A stretch of 64,000 bases of DNA from NCBI RefSeq assembly GCF_004022215.1, contig NZ_SAUZ01000003.1, forward strand, positions 186,001 through 250,000, given 5' to 3'. This DNA comes from Paenirhodobacter populi (GTDB lineage Bacteria > Pseudomonadota > Alphaproteobacteria > Rhodobacterales > Rhodobacteraceae). Shown one piece after another: positions 54,241 to 62,435 of the stretch (its first letter is position 1; every line of letters starts with the position of its first letter). A program made the position numbers and the translations under genes. The notes under the pieces are model-generated. The model had not been told where the DNA came from, made no database searches, and was given only the letters and a program-made list of their open reading frames with translations.

Positions 54241-54893
54241 TTCCCGGCCTCCGCTGACAACAGCCCGACCCGCGCGGCCAGCCGCAGGGCATGGCCCGGA
54301 TCGCGGGCGGAATGGGGCATGGACGGATCATAGGCCGCCCGGATCACCAGCGCCATGGCCGGATGGATCACCGCCGCGCCGTCCAGCTCCGCCAGCGCCG
54401 GATAGCGTTCAAAGGCCTGATCGCCCCAGAACAGGATCGACCGCGCGGCCAGCGACAGCGCCACCGTTTCCGCCGGGGTATCGTCCAGCGCCGCATCGAC
54501 GCGGATGAAGACGAAACAGGCCCGGATCGCGCCGTCCTTTTCAAACCGGAAGGCGCGATACTGGTTCGCCCCCGCCGCATCGAGCCGCGCGACCGTCCCG
54601 GCCAGCCCCTCGACCAGATGATCGAGGCCGGGCACATCCAGCAGTTCTTTCCAGTCCCGAAAGAAGAAGATCATCAGGTTGGCGCCCAGTTCGGGATCGG
54701 TTTCCGCCATCCGGTGACCGGCCAGCGCCACCACCGCCTCGATCGCCGCCTTCACCGTGGCCAGCGTGGCATCATCGACGCCGAAGACAACGGGCACGAT
54801 CGGCCTCGCCCACCGGGCGAACAGGTATTCGCCGCCCGCGCGGGTGAACATGCGGGTGATTTCCTCGGGCTGCGGCGCTGCGGGCTGGGTCAT
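54237..54893 (-). CDS. Conserved protein of unknown function upstream of ybgC
   Basis: The protein has 218 residues and no signal peptide or membrane helix. Visible blocks: EEITRMFTRAGGEYLFARWARPIVPVVFGVD near the N-terminus, ELGANLMIFFFRDWKELLDVPGLDHLVEGL, and KDGAIRACFVFIRVDAALDDTPAETVALSLAARSILFWG. I do not recognise a characterised family. The four-base overlap with ybgC and its position between ileS and the tol genes imply coexpression with the Tol-Pal envelope system. It is probably cytoplasmic. Confidence 0.85.
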   Translation of the reverse strand: MTQPAAPQPEEITRMFTRAGGEYLFARWARPIVPVVFGVDDATLATVKAAIEAVVALAGHRMAETDPELGANLMIFFFRDWKELLDVPGLDHLVEGLAGTVARLDAAGANQYRAFRFEKDGAIRACFVFIRVDAALDDTPAETVALSLAARSILFWGDQAFERYPALAELDGAAVIHPAMALVIRAAYDPSMPHSARDPGHALRLAARVGLLSAEAGK

Positions 54894-54937
54894 GCGGTTT
54901 CCTGAGTATCATTTATGCGACATTGGCGCAGCGGAAA

Positions 54938-54955
54938 GGGCGCCTTCCGGCGCCC
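54938..54955 (-). terminator. GC hairpin after ileS
   Basis: GGGCGCC-TTCC-GGCGCCC is a 7-bp stem with a stable tetraloop, 24 bases after the ileS stop; on the minus strand it is followed by a TTTCCG stretch. It probably reduces read-through into the unknown gene and ybgC. Confidence 0.6.
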
Positions 54956-54978
54956 CTTCCTGTCATTTTCCAACAATC

Positions 54979-57966
54979 CTAACCCAAGGCCGCGTCGCAG
55001 CGGGCGCAGGTATGGGCGTGGCTGTGGGTCCCGACATCCGGCAGGATCTTCCAGCAGCGTTCGCATTTCTCGCCCTCCGCCTCATGGAAGACGACGGCGA
55101 TGCCCGGCACGTCGGACAGGCGGAACGCCCCTTCCGGCGCCGGATCGCGCGTCAGCGCCAGATCCGAGGTGATGCACAGATCCGCAAAATCGACCGAGGC
55201 CAGCGCCGCCGCCAGATCGTCGCTCTCGACATAGACCGTGGGCGCCGCCTCCAGCGACGAGCCGATCACCTTGGCCGTCCGCTGCACCTCAAGCGCCGCC
55301 GTCACCACACGCCGCGCGCGGCGCAGACCGGCCCATTTCTCCGCCAGACCCGCATCCAGCCAATCGGCGGGCGTTTCGGTGAAATCGTGCAGGTGGACGG
55401 AATCGTCCTCGGACGGGAAGCGGCTGAGCCAGACATCCTCCATCGTGAAGGGCAGGATCGGCGCCAGCCACGTCGTCAGCCGGTGGAACAGCAGGTCCAT
55501 CACCGTGCGCACCGCGCGGCGGCGCAGGCTGTCCGGCGCGTCGCAATACAGCGCGTCCTTGCGGATGTCGAACCAGAAGGCCGACAGATCCACGGTGCAG
55601 AAGTTGAACAGCACCTGGAACACGCCCGAGAAATCGAAGGCCCGGTAATCCGTCCGCACCTGCGCATCCAGTTCCGCCAGACGATGCAGCACCCAGCGTT
55701 CCAGCTCCGGCATCTCGGCCGGGTCGAGCCGTTCGGATTCGTCGAAATCCTTCAGCGCGCCCAGCATGAAGCGCAGGGTGTTGCGCAGGCGGCGATAGCT
55801 GTCGGCGGTGCCTTTCAGGATCTCCGGCCCGATCCGCTGGTCGGCGGTGTAATCTGTCTGCGCCACCCACAGACGCAGGATATCGGCGCCGTATTGCTCG
55901 ATCACCTTGGCGGGCACGATGGTATTGCCGAGCGACTTGGACATCTTCATGCCCTTCTCGTCCAGCGTGAAGCCATGCGTCACCACGTTGCGATAGGGCG
56001 CCCGGCCGATGGTGCCGCAGGCTTCCAGCATCGAGGAATGGAACCACCCCCGGTGCTGATCGGTGCCTTCCATATAGACGTCGGCGATGCCGTCGGGCGT
56101 GCCGTCCGGCCGGTCGCGCAGCACGAAGGCATGGGTCGATCCAGAGTCGAACCAGACGTCGAGCACATCGAACACCTGTTCATAATCCAACGGATTCACG
56201 ATGCCATCGAGCACCTTTTCCTTGAATCCTTGCACATACCATACATCGGCGCCGTCCTTTTCAAACGCGGCGACGATCCGGGCGTTGACCTCGGCGTTGC
56301 GCAGCAGGAAGTCCGGATCGGTCGGCCGCGCGCCCTTTTTGGTAAAGCAGGTCAGCGGCACACCCCAGGCGCGCTGGCGCGACAGAACCCAGTCGGGCCG
56401 TGTCTCCATCATCGAATGCAGCCGGTTCCGGCCCGAGACGGGGGTGAACTTCACCAGCTCCTCGATCGAGCGCAGCGCGCGCTTGCGGATCGTGTCGCCG
56501 TATTCGCCCTTGCCGTCATGCAGGCTGAAATCGATCGCGGCGAACCACTGCGGCGTGTTGCGGAAGATCACCGGCGCCTTCGAGCGCCACGAATGCGGAT
56601 AGCTGTGCTTGATCTTGCCCTTGGCCAGCAGCGCGCCCGCATAGGCCAGCTGCTTGATGTTGGAGACGTTCGCCGGTCCCTCCTTGCCGTTCTGGTCAAG
56701 GATCGCCTCGCCGCCGAAGATCGGCAGATCGGCGCGGTAGGTGCCGTCCGCCTCGACGTTGTAGGTCATCGGCAGCTTGAACTTCAGGCCAAGCTGATAG
56801 TCGTCGTCACCGTGGCTCGGCGCGGTGTGGACAAAGCCCGTCCCGGCATCGTCGGTGACGTGATCGCCGGGCAGCAGCGGCACGTCGAAGTTCCAGTTGT
56901 TACCGTCATCGTCCTTCTCTTCGACGAGCCCGTTATAGGGGTGCTTGAGGATGACGCCCTCGAACTCCGCCACCGGCACGTCGCGCAGGCGGGTCCAACC
57001 TTCGATCTTCGCGGCGGTCTTCACGCTATCGGCCAGCGCATCGGCAAGGATCAGCACCTCGCCCGGCACGGCGGTCGATTTCTCGTCCACCGTATCGACG
57101 CGATACGCCCCATAGGCGATGCCCGGCCCGTAGGCGACGGCGCGGTTTTGCGGGATGGTCCACGGAGTGGTGGTCCAGATAACGATGGATGCACGTTTGA
57201 GAATATTATTCGCTTCCATCTGTTCTGAAAGCGAGGTCGCAGCGTGAGGCCCAGAAAAGATCAAACTGGACGCCTTATCCACCTTAAACCTCACCCAGAT
57301 CGTGTGGCTGGTATGGTCGTGATATTCGACCTCGGCCTCGGCCAGCGCGGTCTTTTCGACCGGCGACCACATCACCGGCTTCGAGCCCTGATACAGCGTG
57401 CCGTTCATCAGGAATTTCATGAATTCGTCGGCGATCACCGCCTCGGCGTGGTAGTCCATCGTCAGATAGGGATGGTCCCAGTTGCCGGTGATGCCGAGGC
57501 GCTTGAATTCCTCGCGCTGGATGTTCACCCAGCCTTCGGCGAAGCGGCGGCATTCCTGACGGAAATCCACCACGTCCACGTCGTCCTTGTTCAGGCCCTT
57601 GGCGCGATACTGTTCCTCGATCTTCCATTCGATCGGCAGGCCGTGGCAGTCCCAGCCCGGCACATAGCGCGCGTCATGCCCCATCATCTGGTGCGAGCGC
57701 ACGATGATGTCCTTGATCGTCTTGTTCAGCGCGTGGCCGATGTGCAGATGGCCGTTGGCATAGGGCGGGCCGTCATGCAGCACGAAGGGGGAGCGCACCT
57801 CGGTCTTCGCCCGTTCGCGGAGCTGGTCGTAGACGCCAAGCCGCGCCCAACGGGCCAGCCATTGGGGTTCACGGGCGGGCAGGCCCGCGCGCATCTGGAA
57901 ATCGGTTTCGGGCAGAAAGACGGTATCTCGGTAATCGACGGTGGTATCGGGCGTATCAGCGCACAT
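54979..57966 (-). CDS. ileS: Isoleucyl-tRNA synthetase
   Basis: The protein has 995 residues. HIGH is at residues 75-78 (GHLHIGHALNK) and KMSKS in KGMKMSKSLGNT. The zinc-binding tail CERCWKILPDV...CARCDAALG closes the protein. The CP1 editing domain lies between. Length and tail match the alphaproteobacterial IleS1 type. It is the upstream neighbour of the tol cluster and divergent from the EamA transporter gene. Confidence 0.97.
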   Translation of the reverse strand: MCADTPDTTVDYRDTVFLPETDFQMRAGLPAREPQWLARWARLGVYDQLRERAKTEVRSPFVLHDGPPYANGHLHIGHALNKTIKDIIVRSHQMMGHDARYVPGWDCHGLPIEWKIEEQYRAKGLNKDDVDVVDFRQECRRFAEGWVNIQREEFKRLGITGNWDHPYLTMDYHAEAVIADEFMKFLMNGTLYQGSKPVMWSPVEKTALAEAEVEYHDHTSHTIWVRFKVDKASSLIFSGPHAATSLSEQMEANNILKRASIVIWTTTPWTIPQNRAVAYGPGIAYGAYRVDTVDEKSTAVPGEVLILADALADSVKTAAKIEGWTRLRDVPVAEFEGVILKHPYNGLVEEKDDDGNNWNFDVPLLPGDHVTDDAGTGFVHTAPSHGDDDYQLGLKFKLPMTYNVEADGTYRADLPIFGGEAILDQNGKEGPANVSNIKQLAYAGALLAKGKIKHSYPHSWRSKAPVIFRNTPQWFAAIDFSLHDGKGEYGDTIRKRALRSIEELVKFTPVSGRNRLHSMMETRPDWVLSRQRAWGVPLTCFTKKGARPTDPDFLLRNAEVNARIVAAFEKDGADVWYVQGFKEKVLDGIVNPLDYEQVFDVLDVWFDSGSTHAFVLRDRPDGTPDGIADVYMEGTDQHRGWFHSSMLEACGTIGRAPYRNVVTHGFTLDEKGMKMSKSLGNTIVPAKVIEQYGADILRLWVAQTDYTADQRIGPEILKGTADSYRRLRNTLRFMLGALKDFDESERLDPAEMPELERWVLHRLAELDAQVRTDYRAFDFSGVFQVLFNFCTVDLSAFWFDIRKDALYCDAPDSLRRRAVRTVMDLLFHRLTTWLAPILPFTMEDVWLSRFPSEDDSVHLHDFTETPADWLDAGLAEKWAGLRRARRVVTAALEVQRTAKVIGSSLEAAPTVYVESDDLAAALASVDFADLCITSDLALTRDPAPEGAFRLSDVPGIAVVFHEAEGEKCERCWKILPDVGTHSHAHTCARCDAALG

Positions 57967-58191
57967 CGTGGAATCCCTGGCTGAGGAAGGGCGCGCATGC
58001 CCGCGCCCGAGGCCTTTGCATAATCCCGGCTACCCTGACGCTTCAGAGCGCCGGGCCGGTAATTCGACGAATGAGCAAAAGCCGGGTCATGCGCGCCTTA
58101 TAGGCAAGGCGTTCGCGCCCGGCAAGCGGCTCTTGCCGCGGCGCGGCCAAGGGGATAGCGCTGTGAGGTCGAAACCCCCGAGATCCCGAAA

Positions 58192-59031
58192 ATGTCCCTG
58201 ACCGTCTTTCTTGCAGTGCTCGCCGCGGCCTTCCTGCATGCGTCGTGGAATGCGCTGCTGCGGCTTGGCGGATCGAAGATACAGGCGATGACGATGCTGT
58301 CCTGCACCGAGATCGTCATCGGCCTTGCCATCGTGGCGAGCCGCCCCCTGCCCGCGCCCGGGGCGTGGAAATGGCTTGCCGCCACCACCGTCGCGCAGGT
58401 GGCCTACAAGTTCTTCCTCGCCCGCGCCTATGAGGAGGGCGATCTGAGCCGGGTCTACCCGCTGGCGCGGGGCACGGCGCCGATGCTGGTGGCGCTGGTG
58501 ACGGCGGTCTTTGCGCTCGATCACATCGCGGCGACGGGTTATCTGGGCATCGCGGTGCTGGGCTGCGGCATCCTGTTCATGGCGCGGGGGGTTTTCACCG
58601 ACGGGGAAAGCCGCAAGATGCTGCCCTTCGCCGCCGGATCGGCCATCGCGACGGCCAGTTATACGCTGATCGACGGAATCGGCGGGCGGGTGTCGGGCGA
58701 TGTGGTGGCCTATGTCGGCTGGCTGCTGCTGTTCAGCGGCGCGGGCTTTGCCGGTGGGATGGTGGCTTTGCGCGGCCCCGGCTTGATCCGCGGGCAAAGC
58801 GCGCGGGCGTGGCTGACCGCGGGGCTGGCGGCGACGATCTCCTACATCGCCTATGCGGTGTCGATCTGGGCAATGACGCGGGCGCCGATCGCGCTTGTCG
58901 CGGTGCTGCGCGAAACCTCGATCCTGTTCGCGGTACTGATCGGCTGGCTCGCCTTTGGCGAACGGATGACGCGGGCCAAGGCGCTGGCGGCGGGGCTGAT
59001 CGTGGCGGGCGTGGTGATGACGCGGATCTAG
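58192..59031 (+). CDS. EamA/DMT-family transporter
   Basis: The protein has 279 residues and about ten hydrophobic helices arranged as two repeats of the EamA fold (helix-rich N-half with LAAAFLHASWNALLRLGGSK; C-half with ILFAVLIGWLAFGERMTRAKALAAGLIVAGVV). Drug/metabolite transporters export amino acids, nucleosides or other small molecules; the substrate is unknown. It ends convergently with pcs, the stops overlapping by four bases. The 225-base divergent gap 57967-58191 holds only promoter DNA and a CGGCAAG/CTTGCCG hairpin at 58120-58138. Confidence 0.88.
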   Translation: MSLTVFLAVLAAAFLHASWNALLRLGGSKIQAMTMLSCTEIVIGLAIVASRPLPAPGAWKWLAATTVAQVAYKFFLARAYEEGDLSRVYPLARGTAPMLVALVTAVFALDHIAATGYLGIAVLGCGILFMARGVFTDGESRKMLPFAAGSAIATASYTLIDGIGGRVSGDVVAYVGWLLLFSGAGFAGGMVALRGPGLIRGQSARAWLTAGLAATISYIAYAVSIWAMTRAPIALVAVLRETSILFAVLIGWLAFGERMTRAKALAAGLIVAGVVMTRI

Positions 59032-59720
59032 CCGCGTTCGGGCACGATCTGCTGCACGATCCCCACCAGCATCAGATAGATCGAGGTGACCACCAGCCCC
59101 CAATGGGCGATGGTGCCTTCCTGAAAGTTCAGCCAGGCGGCCAGTGCGGCAAAGACCGTCCAGGCGGCGGCCACCGGCAACGACAGCCAGCGCCAGCGGA
59201 TCGTGCGCGTGGGGTGGATGAATTTCAGCGGGAAGAACATCGCCACCGCCAGCGCCAGCACAACGCCAAGGATGATCCAGTAGCCCGGTTGCAGCGCGAA
59301 CATCACCAGCACGACCATGTTCCAGCAGGCCGGAAAGCCGGAAAAGGAATTGTCCTTGGTCTTCATCCTCGTGTCGGCGAAATAGATGACGCTGGCATAG
59401 GTGATGGCGATGATCGCCAGCCATCCAGTCCAGCCCGGCAGCAGGCCCGACTTGAACAGCGCATAGGCCGGGATGAACACATAGGTCAGGTAATCGACGA
59501 TCAGGTCCATCAGCACGCCGTCATAGGTCGGCCAGTTGTGCTTGGTGTCGAATTTCCGCGCCAGCGGCCCGTCGACCCCGTCGACGACCAGCGCCACGAC
59601 CAGCCACAGAAACATCAGCGACCATTTCTGTTCCACCGCCGCCAGCAACGCGAGCATCGACAAAACAGCACCGGTTGCGGTCAACAGATGAACGGAAAGC
59701 GCTTTGTAACGTGTGTCCAT
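59028..59720 (-). CDS. pcs: Phosphatidylcholine synthase
   Basis: The protein has 230 residues from the ATG at 59720. It joins choline to CDP-diacylglycerol in one step, a route found in Rhizobiales, Rhodobacterales and Brucella. The CDP-alcohol phosphatidyltransferase motif is seen as DGVDGPLARKFDTKHNWPTY followed by DGVLMDLIVDYLTYV, giving the two Asp pairs. Eight hydrophobic helices. It requires exogenous choline. Confidence 0.93.
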   Translation of the reverse strand: MDTRYKALSVHLLTATGAVLSMLALLAAVEQKWSLMFLWLVVALVVDGVDGPLARKFDTKHNWPTYDGVLMDLIVDYLTYVFIPAYALFKSGLLPGWTGWLAIIAITYASVIYFADTRMKTKDNSFSGFPACWNMVVLVMFALQPGYWIILGVVLALAVAMFFPLKFIHPTRTIRWRWLSLPVAAAWTVFAALAAWLNFQEGTIAHWGLVVTSIYLMLVGIVQQIVPERG

Positions 59721-59779
59721 CTGCCCTTCCTGCCCCAAAGCCCCAGCGGGCGCAAGGCGCGGCGCGCGCCTTGCGGCAT

Positions 59780-60721
59780 TCAGGCGCGCGGATGCGCCGA
59801 CCGGTAGACCTGCATCAGCCGCGCGGAATCGACGGCGGTATAGATCTGCGTCGTCGCAAGGCTCGCATGGCCCAGCAGTTCCTGTATCGCGCGCAGATCG
59901 CCCCCCGCCGCCAGAAGGTGAGTCGCAAAGCTGTGGCGCAGCGCATGGGGCGTTGCCGTCGCCGGCAGGCCAAGCGCGCTGCGCGCCCGCTGCATCGCGC
60001 GTTCCACCATGCCGGGGTTCAGCGCGCCGCCCCGCACGCCGCGAAACAGCGGCCCCTCGGCCGTCAGGGCCAGAGGGCAGAGCCGCACATATTCCGCCAC
60101 CGCCGCGCGGGCGGCGGGCAGGACCGGCACGATCCGTTCCTTGTCGCCCTTGCCGCGGATCCGCAGCACCTCGGGCAGCGGATGATCGGCACCGCGGAGC
60201 GCCAGCGCCTCGGAAATCCGCAGCCCGCAGCCATAGAGCAGCGTCACCACCGCCTGATCGCGGGCGGCAACCCAGGGCTCGGCCTGCTGAAGATCCACCT
60301 GATCGATGACGGCGCGGGCGGCCTCTTCGCTCAGCGGGCGAGGGAGGCGGCGCTGGAACCGGGGCGCGCGGGCGGAAAAGACATGGGTGGGGTCGAAGCC
60401 CTCGCGCTCGGCCAGCCAGCCGATGAAGTTCTTGACCGAGGACAGGGCCCGTGCCAGCGACCGCGCCGACAGCCCCCGCCCCCGTTCATGCGCCATCCAT
60501 GCCCGCATGTCGGCCTGCGTGATCTGCGCCAGCCGGGCGAGGCCAAGGCTTTCGCCGTGATATTGGTGCAGGAAGCCAAGGAACCCCGCCACATCCGCCC
60601 GATAGGCGGTCAGCGTGTGATCCGCCGCGCCGTCGAGCCCGCGCAGATGCGCGAGCCAGCCGGCCAGCGCCTCCGCCGCCGCGGGGGAAAAGCCGATGGT
60701 GCCGCCCGCGTCCTGTGTCAT
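59780..60721 (-). CDS. xerC: Tyrosine recombinase XerC
   Basis: The protein has 313 residues from the ATG at 60721. The N-terminal SAM-like core-binding domain (about 15-105) is followed by the catalytic domain with Arg in GLRISEALAL, HALRHSFATHL, LGHASLATTQ and the nucleophile Tyr in IYTAVD. It resolves chromosome dimers at dif with XerD. The gene starts two bases after the DUF484 stop (typical dual-gene unit). Confidence 0.94.
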   Translation of the reverse strand: MTQDAGGTIGFSPAAAEALAGWLAHLRGLDGAADHTLTAYRADVAGFLGFLHQYHGESLGLARLAQITQADMRAWMAHERGRGLSARSLARALSSVKNFIGWLAEREGFDPTHVFSARAPRFQRRLPRPLSEEAARAVIDQVDLQQAEPWVAARDQAVVTLLYGCGLRISEALALRGADHPLPEVLRIRGKGDKERIVPVLPAARAAVAEYVRLCPLALTAEGPLFRGVRGGALNPGMVERAMQRARSALGLPATATPHALRHSFATHLLAAGGDLRAIQELLGHASLATTQIYTAVDSARLMQVYRSAHPRA

Positions 60722-60723
60722 GG

Positions 60724-61443
60724 TCAGGCCTGCACCAGCCAGCGGCGCATCGCGCGCTCGAACACATCGGCGAAGAAGGTCAGCAGGTCGGTCCCCTGCG
60801 AGGGCTTGAACAGGCCCGGATCCTCGGCCCCCATCGCCAGCATGCCGGGCAGGCGCCCCTCGCCGAGGTCGAGGCGCATCAGCGCCTCGGACCCCACCGG
60901 GACGGCCTCGCCATAGACCGAGGGCGCCTGATCCCCGGCGCGGCGCAGCACCACCTGCCGCGACGGGCGCCCCTGCCCGCCGTGCATGTAGTCCTGCACG
61001 AAGCCGGGCGCGGCAAGGCACAAGGCATCGCCCAGCCCCGTCAGCGCCGCCTCATCGCCGGGCCGCGTGGTTTCCAGCACCAGCCGCACCTTATCCACCC
61101 GCAGGATATCGGCGACATCGCCCGAGACGATGGCCATGAAGCCGTGGAAATCCAGCGGTTCGAGCAGCTTCAGCACGGCGCGGTGGATCTGGTTGGTGCC
61201 GGAGAGGTTTTCATAGGCCGCGGCGATCACCGTGCGGTGGGTATCTTCCAGCCGGTCGAGCCGCCGTTCCAGCCGCTCCATCGCCACGCCGCGCAGGTCG
61301 ATGACATTCGCTCCCATCGCCTGCTGGTTCGCCGCGATCAGCGCCCGCATCAGGTCGTGATCGCCCAGAATGACTTCCGGATCGGCGATGATCTTTTCGC
61401 GCAGCGTCTGCGCCAGTGCCAGGTCGTTCATGCTCTGCCCCAT
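60724..61443 (-). CDS. DUF484 family protein (GAF-like)
   Basis: The protein has 239 residues from the ATG at 61443 (MGQSMNDL), with AAGGG six bases upstream; the ATG at 61431 is an alternative. The pattern LAQTLREKIIADPEVILGDHDLMRALIAANQQAMGANVIDLRGVAMERLERRL is the DUF484 helical N-terminus; the rest is a GAF-like domain. DUF484 genes sit upstream of xerC in many proteobacteria, and the function is unknown. Confidence 0.9.
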   Translation of the reverse strand: MGQSMNDLALAQTLREKIIADPEVILGDHDLMRALIAANQQAMGANVIDLRGVAMERLERRLDRLEDTHRTVIAAAYENLSGTNQIHRAVLKLLEPLDFHGFMAIVSGDVADILRVDKVRLVLETTRPGDEAALTGLGDALCLAAPGFVQDYMHGGQGRPSRQVVLRRAGDQAPSVYGEAVPVGSEALMRLDLGEGRLPGMLAMGAEDPGLFKPSQGTDLLTFFADVFERAMRRWLVQA

Positions 61444-61569
61444 ATTCGCCCTTTGCGGGATTTTCGGCAGGTTGGCACAGATCGTCGCGGTTTTGCAGGG
61501 GTATTTCAAATGCGCGATAAAATCGGGGCCGGTCCGCCGCGGCGGGCCGGCATGTCGTGCAGGATGGGC

Positions 61570-62223
61570 TCAGAGGATCTTCTGCCCGGTCTTCGCCCAG
61601 TCCTTGAGAAACTGGTCGAGCCCCTTGTCCGTCAGAACGTGGCTCGCCATCGACTTGATGACCGCGGGCGGCGCGGTGATCACGTCGGCGCCGATCTTGG
61701 CGCATTCGGTGATGTGGTTGACGTTGCGGATCGAGGCGGCGAGGATTTCCGTCTTGTAGTCGTAATTGTCGTAGATCGTGCGGATGTCGTCGATCAGCTC
61801 CAGCCCGTCGGCGTTGATGTCGTCAAGACGCCCGACGAAGGGGGAAATGAAGCTCGCCCCCGCCTTGGCGGCAAGGATCGCCTGCGCGGCGCTGAAGCAC
61901 AGCGTGACATTGACCATATGGCCTTCGGATGCGAAAGCCTTGCAGGCGGTCAGCCCGGCCCAGGTCAGCGGCACCTTGATCGCGATATTGGGGGCGATCT
62001 TGGCGAGCTTCAGACCTTCTGCGATCATGTCCTTGGCCTCGGTCGCGACGACCTCGGCCGAGACGGGGCCGGAAACGACCTCGCAGATTTCCTTGGTCAC
62101 TTCGAGAATGTCGCGTCCCGATTTGAGGATCAGCGAGGGGTTGGTGGTCACGCCATCGACCATGCCGAGATCGTTCAGTTCCCGGATCGCGGCGATATCG
62201 GCGGTATCGACGAAGAATTTCAT
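61570..62223 (-). CDS. tal: Transaldolase (short, fructose-6-phosphate aldolase type)
   Basis: The protein has 217 residues. A TIM barrel with [32 protein letters not shown] at the start, the Schiff-base lysine in [11 protein letters not shown] and SPFVGRLDD. These mark the small decameric TalB/FSA group. Transaldolase links the pentose-phosphate pathway to glycolysis; dihydroxyacetone specificity (FSA) cannot be excluded. It lies 126 bases upstream of the DUF484 gene and is divergent from priA. Confidence 0.92.
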   Translation of the reverse strand: MKFFVDTADIAAIRELNDLGMVDGVTTNPSLILKSGRDILEVTKEICEVVSGPVSAEVVATEAKDMIAEGLKLAKIAPNIAIKVPLTWAGLTACKAFASEGHMVNVTLCFSAAQAILAAKAGASFISPFVGRLDDINADGLELIDDIRTIYDNYDYKTEILAASIRNVNHITECAKIGADVITAPPAVIKSMASHVLTDKGLDQFLKDWAKTGQKIL

Positions 62224-62308
62224 GTCTGTCCTCCTGCAAGGCTGCTGTGCGGGTGATAGCGCAAACCGCGGGGCATTCCTAGGGACGAATGGGGTTTCCC
62301 GGCGGCAG

Positions 62309-62414
62309 CGGGCGCAGGGGGCGCTGCCCCCGCCCGTTCCGCATTCGGCGGGGCATCCTTCCACTGGAAGGCTGCCTGATCCGCCTCATGCCGGGATATT
62401 CATGGAAAAACGAC
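62309..62414 (+). repeat. Dispersed intergenic repeat, copy G (degenerate)
   Basis: A hairpin GGGGGCGCTGCCCCC (62316-62330 area), a long GC spacer and a tail-like GCCGGGATATTCATGGAAAA ending near 62414. Shifted from the consensus at several bases, this is the most degraded copy and lies just ahead of priA rather than after a gene in sense. Confidence 0.6.
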
Positions 62415-62435
62415 GGCAGGACGCGGGGCGCGCGG

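Noticed and set aside
58120-58138. CGGCAAG/CTTGCCG hairpin upstream of the EamA gene as a riboswitch
   Set aside because: A single 7-bp stem with no conserved loops matching any known class; noted only as a hairpin.
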